From NCBI GenBank assembly GCA_001600635.1, contig BCKL01000010.1, forward strand, positions 274,747 to 338,746: a stretch of DNA of 64,000 nucleotides. Reading direction: 5' to 3'. The notes below the pieces were generated by a model. The model searched no databases and had not been told where the DNA came from. It saw only the letters and a program-made list of their open reading frames with translations. This document shows positions 33,110-44,486 of this stretch, piece after piece. Position 1 is the first letter of the stretch; every line of letters begins with the position of its first letter. The translations under genes were made by a program, and so were the position numbers. This stretch comes from Leucosporidium creatinivorum. Lineage: Eukaryota > Basidiomycota > Microbotryomycetes > Leucosporidiales > Leucosporidiaceae.

Positions 33110-34266
33110 TCACTCGTACTCCTCAATCGCCTCCATCCACAGCTTCGTCGCCTTCTCCGTATCGTCAGGCTGGAAGGCAAACTCTTTGACCTCGGTCCCT
33201 CGCGCTCGAAACGTCGCTTCGGTAGCCAGCCTCCACTCGCTCTTCTTCGATGTCGTAGATCGCAAATGCAGCTCCTTCAAGCTCTTACAACACTTGAACT
33301 CAGTCGCCGCCAGCTGAGCATCGACGACTCGACGTCGTCCATCGAGGCGAAGCGTTTCGAGAGCTGAAGGGACTTCGGCGAGAGCTTGGATGTCGGAGTC
33401 GTACTTGAGGTCGATAGCAAGGTGTTTGAGGTTGGTGAGGGGCTTGAAAGTGCCCTCAGGGAACTCGGGGAAAGGCTCCCCCTCGTCGGCATCCTCGTCT
33501 GGAGCGTCTGCGAGAGTTCGGCGAAGGAGGAGAGAGCGAAGCTGAGGGCCGAGGTGGACGAGGATGGGAGGTAGCTTATCATTCCGCCAGACGAAGCTGA
33601 GGCAGGTCAACCGGGGGAACGACACCGTTTTCGAGAGCACGTCCAGCGAGAGTAGATCGGTTTGAAGTTTCGGCGATCCCTCTCGCTCCACGCCGGTGCG
33701 CGCGTTGGTGAGGTGGAGGGTAGTCAATGCTGGAAGATACCAGACGTAAGGCGCATAGCTTTCGACGTTGCTGGGGAACTTGAAGACGATGGAGGTGAGG
33801 GAGAGCGTGCGAAGCTCTGTCGGCGCCCAGGGTCAGCGAGCTCGGCCGGGAACACACGTGGAGGCGAAGGCGCTCTCGACGTACCGGCGGCCCAGGATAG
33901 CATCGCCGAGTCAAGCGTCGCGCGAGTGATGGACATGCTCCTCAGACCGGGCAGGAGCACGAGCACCATCGAGACCATCAGCGACGAGGCGGCGGCTTTC
34001 ATGGCGAGGGTAAAGGATTTGGTAGCTTGCGCGTACTGTCGAAGGTCGGCTTTCGGAGGAGTGCGCGACTTGAAGTCCTGCAAGCGCTCGAGGTTGACGA
34101 TCTCGACGTAGCGGTACAGCTCCCTTTGAGCTAGGCCTCGCCAGGCGCGAGAGACGAGGGCAAAGCGACGCAATCTTGAGTAGCGTACAGGCCGATTGAG
34201 CTCGACAGAAGGTAGTGCTAGGCGAATGATGTGCTGTAGGACTTCGGGCGGGAGGTCGGGGAGCAT
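33110..34266 (-). CDS. F-box/leucine-rich protein
   Basis: Two exons (34266-33885, 33816-33110, intron 68 nt) give 362 codons plus stop. The F-box reads LPDLPPEVLQHIIRLALP with FALVSRAWRGLAQRELYR. The rest has irregular leucine-rich segments such as LRTLSLTSIVFKFP, LTTLHLTNA, LTCLSFVW, LRSLLLRRT and LKHLAIDLKY, the usual substrate-binding solenoid of fungal F-box/LRR proteins. It is expected to act as an SCF substrate receptor. It is not closely related to family 1 or family 2 in this window. The stop follows AIEEYE. Its start codon faces KIN17 across about 350 bp. Confidence 0.8.
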
Positions 34267-34617
34267 GACGTGGGAGCGAGCTTCGACGATCTGGCGGCGG
34301 AGCGGGTCAGCTACAGTGCAGAGCGGCTAGCAGTGCAGAACATACCTTATCACACCCCAACAGTCGCTCCGCAAGACGAGCACGAGATTAGAGAGCAGAA
34401 CGAGCGAAAGCGCAGGAGGACAAGGAGCGCGCGAGTCGCTCCTTGCCGACCTACTCTTACCTCGTTTCTGCCCCTCATCGCCTACAGCTTTCGTAGCTCA
34501 ACAGTACCCTCCTTCACCGCTCTAGCACTCGCCCTCGTCCTCAGCCCAGCGGCCAGAGCTTCCTCGCCACCAACAACTCAGCTCCCAACTCCCCTCAGCT
34601 CGTAAGCCGCCGTCACG
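34267..34617. promoter_or_regulatory. shared divergent promoter
   Basis: About 350 bp between the F-box/LRR start (minus) and the KIN17 start (plus). No distinct motif is seen. Confidence 0.4.
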
Positions 34618-35957
34618 ATGGGAAAGGCCATGCCCGGAACGTCCAAGGCGCTGGACAATGCCATGAAGAGTAAGGGATTGCAGAAGCTGCGATGGTGAGT
34701 CCTCTTCAGCGAGCTCGAGAGCGAACGCAGTACTGACTCCCCTCCGTCTGCAGGTACTGCCAGGCAAGTCGGGCTCGCCATGTCATGCAGCGCTACGAGA
34801 GTATCTACTGATCCGTTCTGCTGCTCTACAGGTCTGCGAGAAGCAATGCCGAGATGGTGAGCCTTTCGCTGGAGCTCTTGTTCGCTCAGGCTGAGCCACC
34901 TCGACAGCAAGCTGACCCGCTTCCTCGTCTAGAGAACGGATTCAAGTGCCACACTATGACGGAGGGTCACCTGCGTCAGATGCTCGTCGTCGGAGAGAGC
35001 GCCGGCAAGCACATCGCCGACTACACTTCGCGCTTCCAAGGCGAGTTCGTGGGCCTCCTCAGCCGCCGGTGAGTTCTGCGATCCATCTCTCTATACTCGC
35101 TCGAGCGCTTGCTAGCTACCGGAGCCGTCGCTGACTGCCCTGCTCCCGCTCGCAGATGGGGCACCAAGCGCGTTCGCATCAACCAGGTCTACCAAGAGTA
35201 CATCCAGGACAAGACCCACCTACACATGAACGCCACTCGCTTTACCTCCCTCACCGAGTTCTGCAAGCATCTCGGCCGCACCGGAGTCGCCCACGTCGAC
35301 GAGACGGAGAAGGGATGGTTCATCTCCTGGATCGACAACTCGCCTCGCGCGCTCGCCAAGGCCGAGGCGAACCAGAAGAAGGAGCGTGGTGATATGGATG
35401 ACGAGACGAGGCAGCGCAAGCTCATTCAGGAGCAGATTGAGCGCGCGAGGAGGGAGGGTGAGAAGAGGAGGGCCGAGCAGGCGGCGGCTGCTGGCCAGGA
35501 GATTGGCGAGGCAGGCGAGGTCGTAGCGGGTGGGGAGGAGATCACGAGGGAGCTGAAGAGGGACGAGGGAGAGAAGGTGTCGCTCAGCCTGTCGTTCAAG
35601 GCCACCCCCGCCGCCGCTCCCCTCGACTCGACCTCCGGAATCGCCGCCCCAGCAGCAGCAGCAGCAGCAGCAACCGACGATGCTTCTCCTTCCTCTTCCA
35701 CGATCGTTCCTACTCCCGCACTCGTCAAAACCTTCATCGCCCCTCCACCAAAGCCTGTCATCGGTTTCACTCCCAAACCGAACGCCTTCAAGGCCAATCC
35801 TCTCAAATCCAACCCCCTCAAGAAGCCGAACCCCCTCAAAGCTGGATCTTCCACCTCGTCTTCCAGCAGTGCAGGGACCAAGCGCGCGGCACCCATGTCG
35901 GCCGTTGAGGCGATCGTCGCCGAAGAGATGGCGAGGAAGCAGAGGAGGACCAACTGA
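34618..35957 (+). CDS. KIN17: KIN17-type zinc-finger nucleic-acid-binding protein
   Basis: Five exons, 34618-34694, 34754-34763, 34832-34856, 34933-35068 and 35156-35957, sum to 349 codons plus stop. The start MGKAMPGTSKALDNAMKSKG then LQKLRWYCQVCEKQCRDENG is the family hallmark, with a C2H2 finger CQVCEKQC...FKCHTMTEGH. The Kin17 middle domain follows (FVGLLSRRWGTKRVRINQVY, KTHLHMNATRFTSL, WFISWIDNSP). The C-terminal part is a coiled, charged region and a low-complexity linker with an alanine run, and a PKPNAFKANPLK repeat. The usual C-terminal KOW/SH3-like tail of animal KIN17 seems absent. KIN17 acts in DNA repair, replication and splicing in the nucleus. Exon 2 is only ten bases and its downstream intron starts GC instead of GT; both are required to encode WYCQVC. 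Confidence 0.93.
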
Positions 35958-36358
35958 GCTCGGGGCAGCGAGGGCGGCTACGACCTCGGTTTGGGATGTA
36001 GGAAGATAGCGGGAGCTGTAACTTTCCCTGTTGATATGATCGCTGGACCGAGAGGGATCTTCAAGGTTGGCGAAGGCGAAGGCGGTGCAAGTCCGCTTCG
36101 CACTCGGGTGAAGGCTTCTAATACAGCAAAGTAAGCAGGACAAGATCGAGTTACAACAAACGTACGAGTCTTTTTTGGACACGTGTGAAGCTGTCGGTTG
36201 CTGTGCTACATTCGGACTGCGACCGGCGAGCTCTCGCCTCGAACCACCTTCGGCCAGCCTCTCGTCGATCGCCTTACTCTTCGCTCATCGCCCATTCGCT
36301 CCTTGACCTCCTTCCACATCTCACCTCGTTACACAGGAAGCTTCGTCACTACTTAAAC
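35958..36358. other. tandem intergenic region
   Basis: About 400 bp between the KIN17 stop and the DOMON-b561 start. The right part should be the promoter of the latter. No RNA gene is evident. Confidence 0.4.
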
Positions 36359-38150
36359 ATGCTTCCCTACAGCCGCCCGCTCGCCTACGGGACTGCTCTA
36401 CTCGCCCTCTTCGCTTCGCGCGCTCAGGCTCAACTCAGCAACGAGCAGATCGCCTCAGTCTTTGGCGAAGGAGCTACAGATCTCACCGGGTCGACCTCAA
36501 ATACGGGTGGAGTGTTTCAACTCACCATCATCACCAACGCTAGTGAGCTGCAGCCTCTCTCCCCTCGACCCAGAATTGCGGCCCGTTGAAGGAGCCCCGC
36601 TGACCATCTCTATCTCCTACAGCTCATGCTCTGTACTCGCTCAATCAGAGTGCGCCATCGTTTCAAGTAGGATGGATGGGCGTGGGTGGAGGAACGGCCA
36701 TGGTGAGCTGCAGCTCTGCTCGTTTTTAGCCAGGATGACGCTGTTCAAGGAAGGAGCTGACCTCGCTGTTCTTCTGCAGGCCAACGCCGACTTTTTGATC
36801 GCATGGTGAGTACACAATCATGTTTCGTACCCTATGCTGCTCCCCACTGTCTCGCACTCGCCTGCACGACGCGCGACTGACCGCTTCGGCGCTCGCTTCG
36901 CAGGCCCAACCCCGACGGCATCGACGGCCCAGCAGCCACTTCCTGGACTCTCAGCCACCGTAGCTCAACTGGAGGAGAAGCTCAACCGGTCATCGCCTCG
37001 ACCGCTGCAGCCACCGACACCTCGGCCTCCTACACTTTCCTCCCCAAGCTGAGCACCAACTCCTCGGCGCCCTACACCGCCGTCAGCTTCCTTCGTCTCC
37101 TCGATGCGCCGAGCAACTACCCCTCGACCTCGAGCTACAAGTCGCTCAACCGCAAGGGCCAGAACAGCTTCATCTACGCCAGCTCGACCGTCCAGCCTGG
37201 CAGCTTGGACCAGAACGCCGTCGTCACCCAGCATAACCAGGTGAGCTCTATGTACCCCGAGCAGCTCTCAACTTGGCAGCTGACATCTGATCTTCCGCAG
37301 GCTCATGCGGCGACCTCGCTCGACTTGAGCAAGCCCGTCTCGATCGCCAGCACTACGACCACGGCGCCCGATGGCAGCCAATCAAGCTCTGAGCCGGCCG
37401 GGATCAGCGCCACCAAGACCGGTCGCTCGAAGCGTGACATGTACCTCATTGCCCATGGTGAGTCTGATGAGCAGTCTCCCTCGCAGTGTCGGGCTGACTC
37501 CCCCCATCGTTCCCAGCCGTCTGCGCCTCGCTCGCTCTTGTCCTCTTCGCGCCCATCGCCGTCCTCATCGCTCGCTTCTTCCGTGGATCAACTTGGTACC
37601 CTAGTCATGCCGCCCTCAACACCCTCGCCGGCATCCTGGTCGTCGTTGCCTTCGCGCTCGGCGTTCACTCCCAGATCGGCGAACACTTCAACGAGACTCA
37701 TCAGAGGTGAGCTGCTCTTCTCGGCAAGGAGCGATACCTTAACTGACAATGCTTTCTCACAGGCTCGGTCTCATCGTCTTCATCTTCGTCATGGCGCAAA
37801 TGCTCCTCGGCGCCTTCGCCCATTCGCGCCCCGTCCACCCTTCACCGGCCGGTCGCCTTCCCACCCTCAGCAAGAAGTCGCCCTTCCGCCTCGTCCACAT
37901 CTTCCTCGGCATCGGCACGCTCGCTCTCGGCTGGGTCACCATCAACGAGGGCTTCGAGCAATGGGAGAAGACGTCCGACGCCCAGACCAAAGTGCCCATG
38001 GCCGTCAAGATCGTCTTCTACATCCTTATCGCTCTGGTCACCGCTAGCTACGTTGGTGGATGGGTGCTCGAGGCAATGGGAAGCAACAGGCCTAGGAAGA
38101 CGGACGATGGACAGCGCCATGCCGAGAAGATCTCGGCGTCGTCGTCTTAG
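36359..38150 (+). CDS. DOMON plus cytochrome b561 membrane protein
   Basis: Seven exons (36359-36542, 36623-36702, 36780-36805, 36904-37240, 37301-37457, 37517-37706, 37763-38150) sum to 453 codons plus stop. A signal peptide MLPYSRPLAYGTALLALFAS ending AQA precedes a DOMON domain (ALYSLNQSAPSFQVGWMGVG, NADFLIAWPNPDG, YTAVSFLRLLDAP), expected outside the cell or in the lumen and able to bind haem or sugar. The C-terminal half has the helices of a b561 domain with candidate haem histidines in LIAHAVCASLA, YPSHAALNTLAG, LLGAFAHSRP and FRLVHIFLGIG. The family moves electrons across membranes, often for ferric reduction or cell-wall oxidation such as with cellobiose dehydrogenase-like partners. 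The substrate here is unknown. Exon 3 is only 26 bases. Confidence 0.9.
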
Positions 38151-38388
38151 AGCTGGAAGAGCGGGCTGGCTCCACTCTCATCGCTTTGCTTTAGAACCCA
38201 CGCACATGATGCAGCACTTCCCTTTTGTAGTTAACAGTAGTTGCCCTTTGTACCACTCCCTTGCCGTGCCATCAGACTTCATCTCGCATCGGAAGCAAGC
38301 GCCGAGAAACGGGAGATGCGAAATGAAGCTCTTGCGAGCGTGATTATGATATGGAGACTCTACAACACCTTCTAGTCCAAAAGCGAAT

Positions 38389-40832
38389 CTATGCTGCTAA
38401 CGCCTCCTTCTCCTTCTCCGCCAAATCTGCCTTCTTGACCTCCTCCTTAGCCTGCGCCGACTCCCTCCACTTCCTTCCCCTCGCTCCCACCAACAAGATC
38501 CCGGCTTCACCCGCCAGCAAAATGACGGAAAAGATGGTGTAGAAGACGCCATTCCCGATGCCGTCGATAGCAGGCTCGGCTGCCTGCGAAGCGATGCACG
38601 CAAGCACTCCACGAAAGAGCGAGTTGCAGGCGACGGCCGAGGAGGACTGGCCGGGGTTCGAGTCGACGACGTAGGCGAGGAGGGAGGAGTAAATCCAGAT
38701 GATCGAGAGGCCGAGGAAGAAGAGGATGACGAGGGGTGCGGCGACGTGAGCGCCTTTCTCGATGGACCAGGCGTAGGCGATGAGGAGCAAGGGACCGGGG
38801 AGGAGGAAGAGGCGCTGTGGGTAGGGGAGAGTTGATTGGCAGCGCCGTGAGTAGAGTTTAGTAGTCGCAGCAGACTCACTGTCGACTTGATGCGCATCTG
38901 CGAACGAGGGAGACAGGTTAGCGGAGCTCGGCGAGGAGAGCGGCAAGGTGACAAGCTCGGGTCGAACCCTTGTCCCCAAAGGAGCGGTGAGGAGAAGGAG
39001 TCCGTGTGACGAGTCGGTATATCGAAAGCTCACCTCTGGTTCTCCCTTGCCACCATTCTTGGCCTTGAGCCCATTGAAGACGTGATCCGAGTATCGACCG
39101 CCGAGCACCGAGCCGATCTGTAGAAGTCTCTCAGGTCAGAAATGGCGGCAGCTGGGAGATAAGGAGAACAAGATACGTACAAAGTTGCCTGCGCCGAAGC
39201 AGAGGAGCACGAGTCCGACCCGAAGCGCATCGTAGTTGTACGGCGCTGCTGCGAAGGTCCTCGATGCCGTGAAAGTGACGCAGTACTGGGAGGCGAAGAG
39301 TAGTCCACTGAAGCTGATGGCGATAAAGTTCTCCTTCCGCCGAAGGACTTGGCCGGTAGCGGCGAAGGGCTTTAAGGGATGCGGTCAGCCGAGATCGCAG
39401 AGAGCGCCGAGCAAGGCATTGACTCACGTTGACGTCGCGCAGGTGTATCTTGACGTTGTCCTCTCCACTCCGTAAGCTGAGCGCACTCTTGACGCGATTC
39501 AGTGTCGAAAAGGCGGGTTGAGGAGGGGCGTCGCTACGCTCGAGTTGGGAAGGGCTCGGGGCGAGGAAGGTGGTCGTCCGTGCAGGTCGGTCGTTGGCCT
39601 TGGTCTCGGTTGGTAGGTCTCCTCGCGCCTTGAGTAGCTCGGCTTTGGCGTGCGCTCGAGCTCGTTGCATGGCGAGTCGCCAGGCGAGAGACCGCTCCTT
39701 GCGGAACGTCTCTGGCAGCCAGATCATGGTGCCGAGGCAGATGACGCCGTACTGCGAGTAAGGAAGGTTAGTCAGGCGTGGTTGAGCTGGAAGAGGAGGA
39801 GAGAACTCACGCCAATGAGGAAGTAGAACGTCAATCGCCAAGCTCCCTCCCCGCCAGCGCTGGTCAAGCCTCCGCCGATGAGAGGACCGAGTGCCGGGCC
39901 AACCAGCGGAATAGCGTAGAAGATACCAAGTCGAGTGCCGCGCTCATGAGCCTGTCAAGATGTGGCGTGAGTGGGACGTCGAGTTGGAGCGCCGAGGGCA
40001 GCTCACATCATAGATGTCGGCTAGTGTTCCCGATCCGAGGGCGAGGACAGCACCACTGCCTAGTGCTTGCAGCACACGCATAACGATAAAGAGTCCGATG
40101 TTGTTGGCGCGACTAGCGACTGTCGTAGCCACGATGTAGATGGTCTGAGAAGCGCCGAGGTGAGTGAGCGTCGTCTTCGGCGCCAGAGGTCACCGACTTA
40201 CGATGGCAGCGATGTAGCAGACTCGTCGACCCTTGATCTCGCTGATGGCGCTCCATAGTACTGGGAAGCAGCCTTGACCGAGGATGAAGAGCGATACAGT
40301 GAGGGCTAGAAGGGAATCCGAGGCTCGGAGCTGAGCTTGGAGCGAGTCGAGCGCCGGAAAGTAGATACTCGCGGTAACGGTTCCTCCTGCTGCACAGAAT
40401 GCGATTGTACTGGGGTTAATGATGGCGATATTGAGGGCGTGCGAAGGGAGAGAGAACGCGAAAGAGCCAAGGGAGTGGCGCGAAGGAGGGGAAAGGGGCA
40501 AGCAAAAGTCAGCGAGATTCCTCAGAGCAGGGCGAAACACTTTATGCAAGTCAATAGAGCAGGACTCACCCGAGAATGCCGTTCTTCTTGGCTGTCGACC
40601 ATAATCGCGGGTCGTCCTGGACAAGCAGATGCTCGATGTCTAATGGCGGCGCTTCGACAGGTCTTGTCACCGCTTCCAGAGGTTTCGTCGGTCTACACTC
40701 CACATCTGCAGGCGCCGAGAGCCCTCCCTCTACATCTACCGCGGTCAAGGTGGATTCCGTTCGTCGCAGGGCAGTTGCAGGCTCGTCTGCTTCGCCGACT
40801 GGCGGTGGTGGTGGTCGATTCAGGTCGGGCAT
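38389..40832 (-). CDS. major facilitator superfamily transporter (DHA1-like)
   Basis: This multi-exon gene starts MPDLNRPPPPPVGEADEPA with a long cytosolic N-terminus (DDPRLWSTAKKN). The transmembrane region begins NIAIINPSTIAFCAAGG and includes SLFILGQGCFPVLWSAISEIKGRR, the MFS signature loop (GxxSExKGRR), and VMRVLQALGSGAVLALGSGTLADI, typical of the drug:H+ antiporter-1 motif C region. A charged central loop (about TETKANDRPARTTTFLAPS) divides the two six-helix halves. The second half gives FIGSVLGGRYSDHVFNGLKA and ends AEKEKEALAA. Relatives include yeast QDR/AQR1/DTR1 exporters of drugs or organic acids. The cargo cannot be read from sequence. I expect plasma-membrane location. Confidence 0.85.
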
Positions 40833-41237
40833 AAGGTGTAGGCGAAGTCGAAAAGGTCTACTCGCTGTGGAGTCCTCAAGCAGCGAATATGAGGCGAGTA
40901 GAGTCAAGCAAAGAGTGTCAAGAGGCGAAAGGACATAGCGGAGGAGATTCGACTGGCGCGAGTCGGCAGAGCGGCGAGCGTCAGATCCGAAATTGGATCC
41001 AAAGCACCCGAAAATGCCCGTTACTAAGTCAAAGTGTAACTCGAATTGTACTTGGATAGCTGGGCCCCAGAGCCGACCTCCTTGGCAAGCTGCCGCTCTG
41101 CAGAGACCTCGCCGAAGGTAAGTATGTCGAGTCACGAACGGAGTTCAATACTAGTAACAACACACTAAGAAGCCTACAACAGCGCCAACCCCGTCTCAAG
41201 CCCGACCTGGGACTCGTGCTCCATCGCCGAACTCCCA
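40833..41237. other. tandem intergenic region
   Basis: About 400 bp separating the transporter start and the ATG14-like stop, both on minus. It should contain the transporter promoter. No other element is visible. Confidence 0.35.
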
Positions 41238-42833
41238 CTACACCAGATCCCACTCCTCCTCGGCGCTCTCCTCGCCGGCAGGGCCATCTCCCTTCACGGT
41301 AGGCGCTGGCCGAGGGGTCGTGTAGCGCGATACGACGACACTGAAGTCGAGAGGGAACTTGGCCGAGTGAGGACGAACGGCGGGTGGAGCAGTTGGGCGT
41401 CCGCGAGTGCTGTGAGGGTCAAGCGCAGTCAGTGACAAAACTCGAGACTCGTGATCTAGATCTTCGAGAGCTAACACGACTCACCTAGGCGCACTTGAAA
41501 GCCCTCCGACCGCCTTCGCAATCAGCGAACCCAGATCGTCCAGCTCATTCAGATTGACCTCGGCTCCCTTCTTCCACACAATCCAAGCGAGGTCGTATGC
41601 AAGCGCCGCTGCACCCGTAACGACCGCCTTCATCCGATCCTGCTTCTTTTCCCGCTCCCTCATCGTACTGTCCAGTTCCCGACCGCCCGACTGCTGTCCT
41701 CCCGCCTCGCCTGGCGGTAGGATGAGCATCGTACTGGAGGCGAGATCTTGTCGGTAAGAATTGGAGCTGCTCGACTTGGACGACCGCGAGAGGAAGAGCG
41801 GCCAAGTCGGCTGACCAGGCCCTCCGGCGCTGAGCACTCCTTCGCCCCAGCCGGGGGTCGCTCGTACGCCGGGTCGTCCGGGGCCGAAGAGGGAGGGGAG
41901 AGGTGTGAAGGGAAGGAGAAGGTCGAAGTAGAGGGCGAGGAGGCGAGTGAGGTGTAAGAGGTGCGAAAGCGTCGCCGAGAGGTGGGGAGGCGAAAGGGTG
42001 GGGAGGGAGGAGAGCGTAGGGAGTGGGAGATGCGCGAGCGTGTAGGTTGGCAGGTGTATTGCGTGCGGAACCGTTGTGCTTGAGAGGGAGGAAAGGGCCG
42101 AAGAGGTAGAAGACGAGATGGAGGAAGTCGACGAGGAGGGCGATTTGAAAGGGGAAGGGAGGGGCCGATTGGACGCCAGCGAGCCGAAAGCGTACACCGA
42201 GAGCAACTCGCGCGTAAGGATCAGCCTCGTCGCTGATGTGCGTATGAGGAGAGCTTGGTGCTGCCGTTGGACGAGAGCCTGATGCGCTTGGAGCCCAGCG
42301 AGCGACGCCGGAGTCGTGGAAGCGGAGGTGGGCGAGGTGAGATCGTCGAGGAGGGTGTGAGCTTTGTCGAGGTTCTCTTTGCGTTTGGCCAGAGCTGCTC
42401 GGCGCTCCTCTAATGCCTCGCGGTCTGCTCGAGAGCGGAGGTCAGCTCGCGCGATCGAAAAGGTCCTCGGCCTACGCTTGCGAGCCTACTCACCAGCAGT
42501 CATGCTCTCCCTCGTCTTCTCACTCGCCACCCTAAGATCGCGCAGCCTCGTCGCCAGCGTCCACTTCTCAGCCTTGAGAACGCTCTCCTCCCGCACTCCC
42601 AGCACATTCGACGCGGCTGGTGGCTGTAGCAGAGCAGCAGCTTTTGCTGTAGCTAGAGTGAGAGCATCTCGATATTGCGTTCGTCGCGAGTAGTGCTCAG
42701 CGAGCCTGTTGAAGACGAACAAGTCAGCAAGTCGTCTGAGGTGGCGGTGGGGTAGTGAGAGAGACCGGTTGGTGAGGCATGTAGCACAGTAGAAGGCGCG
42801 CGAATCGTGTCTTGAGCAGGCGGGGCACTCCAT
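41238..42833 (-). CDS. ATG14/UVRAG-family autophagy protein
   Basis: Four exons (42833-42766, 42705-42494, 42424-41485, 41409-41238) give 463 codons plus stop. The N-terminus MECPACSRHDSRAFYCATC carries paired CxxC motifs, a feature of ATG14 in fungi and animals. A coiled-coil region follows (REALEERRAALAKRKENLDK, then a helix with HQALVQRQHQALL). The C-terminal beta/alpha domain has RLLALYFDLLLPFTPLPSLF, matching the aqueous-channel-like 'LV..L..YL.V.LPY' block of the Atg14/UVRAG (Barkor) family, and a late helix ALAYDLAWIVWKKG. The family joins Vps34-Vps15-Beclin1 PI3-kinase complexes in autophagosome formation or endosomal sorting. The N-terminal CxxC pairs favour ATG14 over Vps38/UVRAG, but this is a judgement by eye. 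Ser-rich low-complexity stretches interrupt the domain. Confidence 0.75.
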
Positions 42834-43407
42834 CCAGTTCAAAGTGGAGGAGTGCGATGAGGTGGGAGCGAGACCTGCTAAGCCCTCACGGCAGCTCGAA
42901 GTCGCTCTTTCAAAGGGGACTCCCTGTGAAGCCTGAGCGAGCGGCAGCACTCCAGTGAGGTTTTTGTACTCGGTACAGCTTCCAATCGCTGTTCCCTGCC
43001 CACTGCTGCCCGCTCGCCCCTGTCTGAGCCATCGCCGAGCTCCGCAGCTTGCCTTTCGGCACAGGATGGGATGCACTAGCTCTGCACAGTAGAATAGCGT
43101 AAAGAGTAGCACCATGTCGCCCTCGTACATCTTCACTAGGTAGTAGAGCAGTCATTGTAACAAGAGCGACCGATAAAACTGGCCTCGGCGTTCGGTAGTC
43201 GAAGTTTGGAGAGACGACAATCTGACCGAGTTCACGCCTCACAGCTCTGAAGCACTTGAGACCCACGTACCCAGCTGATTTGCCTCCTCTTCGCAGCCGC
43301 TGGCCGGAATCCCGCCGGCGAGTCGAGCCTCCAAGAGCACTTTCTCGACTTTCAGGTTTGACTTTCTTCGTCTGCTCGCGCTGCTTCTTCCTCTACCGGC
43401 GTGGGCT
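42834..43407. promoter_or_regulatory. divergent region between ATG14-like and F-box genes
   Basis: About 570 bp. The minus-strand frames continue open upstream of the ATG14-like start (to about 43266), but no conserved peptide is visible, so I treat this as 5' untranslated sequence and promoters of the two divergent genes. Confidence 0.4.
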
Positions 43408-44251
43408 ATGCGTAGGGATGGGCTACAGGTCCCTCTGCTTCCTGTAGAGCTGTGGCTCGACCTCCTCCTGGAGCAGGACCTCTCCTACTTTGACCTAAAG
43501 CGCTTCAGCGCCGTCTGCAAGGCATTTCGCCTCATCTCCTGCGTATGTAGCTGCTCGTCTACCTGAGTGGATACTGTAGAGAGCTGAGTCTCCCTACTAC
43601 CACCAGCACCCAGCTTTCGACGCCTTACTCTTTCGGTCGCCCCTTCCCGCCGAGCCACCTCCGACGGGCACTCTCTTTCGCCTGCACCCCATGCTCTACA
43701 AAACGACGTTCTTCTTCGATCCCAGAGCGGTGATGAGGGACATGCTATCCTTCACCAAAACTTCAGAGCTTGGCTCAAGGCGGCGCTTCTACCCTCAGTC
43801 GACTACTGCCAGCGCCGAGAATGCGACCGAGCCGCCGCTCCCAGAGCTCACGTTGGACGATTCCAGCAGTGGCTATACCACAAGGGCGTCGGGATATACG
43901 ACAAAAGAGTCGGTGAAGGTCCTGCAGGTCCTCCGTGCCCTGAACGCCGCCTGGCAGGACGGTCCATGGCGAAGGAGCAGCTCCGAGTCGCTGCGATATG
44001 GGCCGCCATGTCGTCCACTCCGGTTCGGATGGGAACCAGGCGATCGGGTGACCTTCAAGGTGAAGTACCTGAAGGAGCGGCGTGATTTGGTGGTGAGCTC
44101 GTTTGCTCAGGCTGCGATGTCGGCGATCCTCTTTGCTGACTGTCACTCCTTCGCTTGTTCGTCGCAGAGCGTCGATACAGGCAGGCTGTGGCGGAGCCGT
44201 TACGACACCGAGCGGGACATGTACTTCGATAGCTCATTTGTATCAGCATGA
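43408..44251 (+). CDS. F-box protein (family 1), intact copy
   Basis: Three exons (43408-43542, 43607-44092, 44168-44251) sum to 234 codons plus stop. The F-box reads LLPVELWLDLLLEQDLSYFD then LKRFSAVCKAFRLISC. The remainder (HPAFDALLFRSPLPAEPPPT, FRLHPMLYKTTFFFDP, SAENATEPPLPEL, VKVLQVLRALNAAWQDGPW) is shared with the decayed gene at 59713 and more weakly with the gene at 4200. The third intron-like segment, 44093-44167, has donor gtgagc, a CTGAC branch and a cag acceptor. Its length is a multiple of three, so the frame would also stay open unspliced. The short C-terminal tail ends DSSFVSA. Proposed role: SCF substrate adaptor. It lies tail-to-tail with an unrecognised gene at 44487. Confidence 0.75.
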
Positions 44252-44486
44252 CTTACCTTTGAGACAGCACAGCGATGCCTCCGGCCTTGCCGTTGTCGAG
44301 CGCTCAAGGGGCCGAGATAGCACGAAAGCAAAGGCAACACGGACAGATACAAGTTAAATCACGGGGAGTACGACCTACCAGCAATTGTAGACCATGCCGA
44401 AGTGAAAGAGAAGCTCTCGAGTGAAGTCCGAGCTTGACTTCTCTGCTCCCGGTCTTTGCCTTCGTTGATCACGCGCTATCACAAGC

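Noticed and set aside
42834-43266. N-terminal extension of the ATG14-like protein
   Set aside because: The minus frames stay open upstream, but the CxxC motif normally lies at the very N-terminus and the extension has no conserved features.
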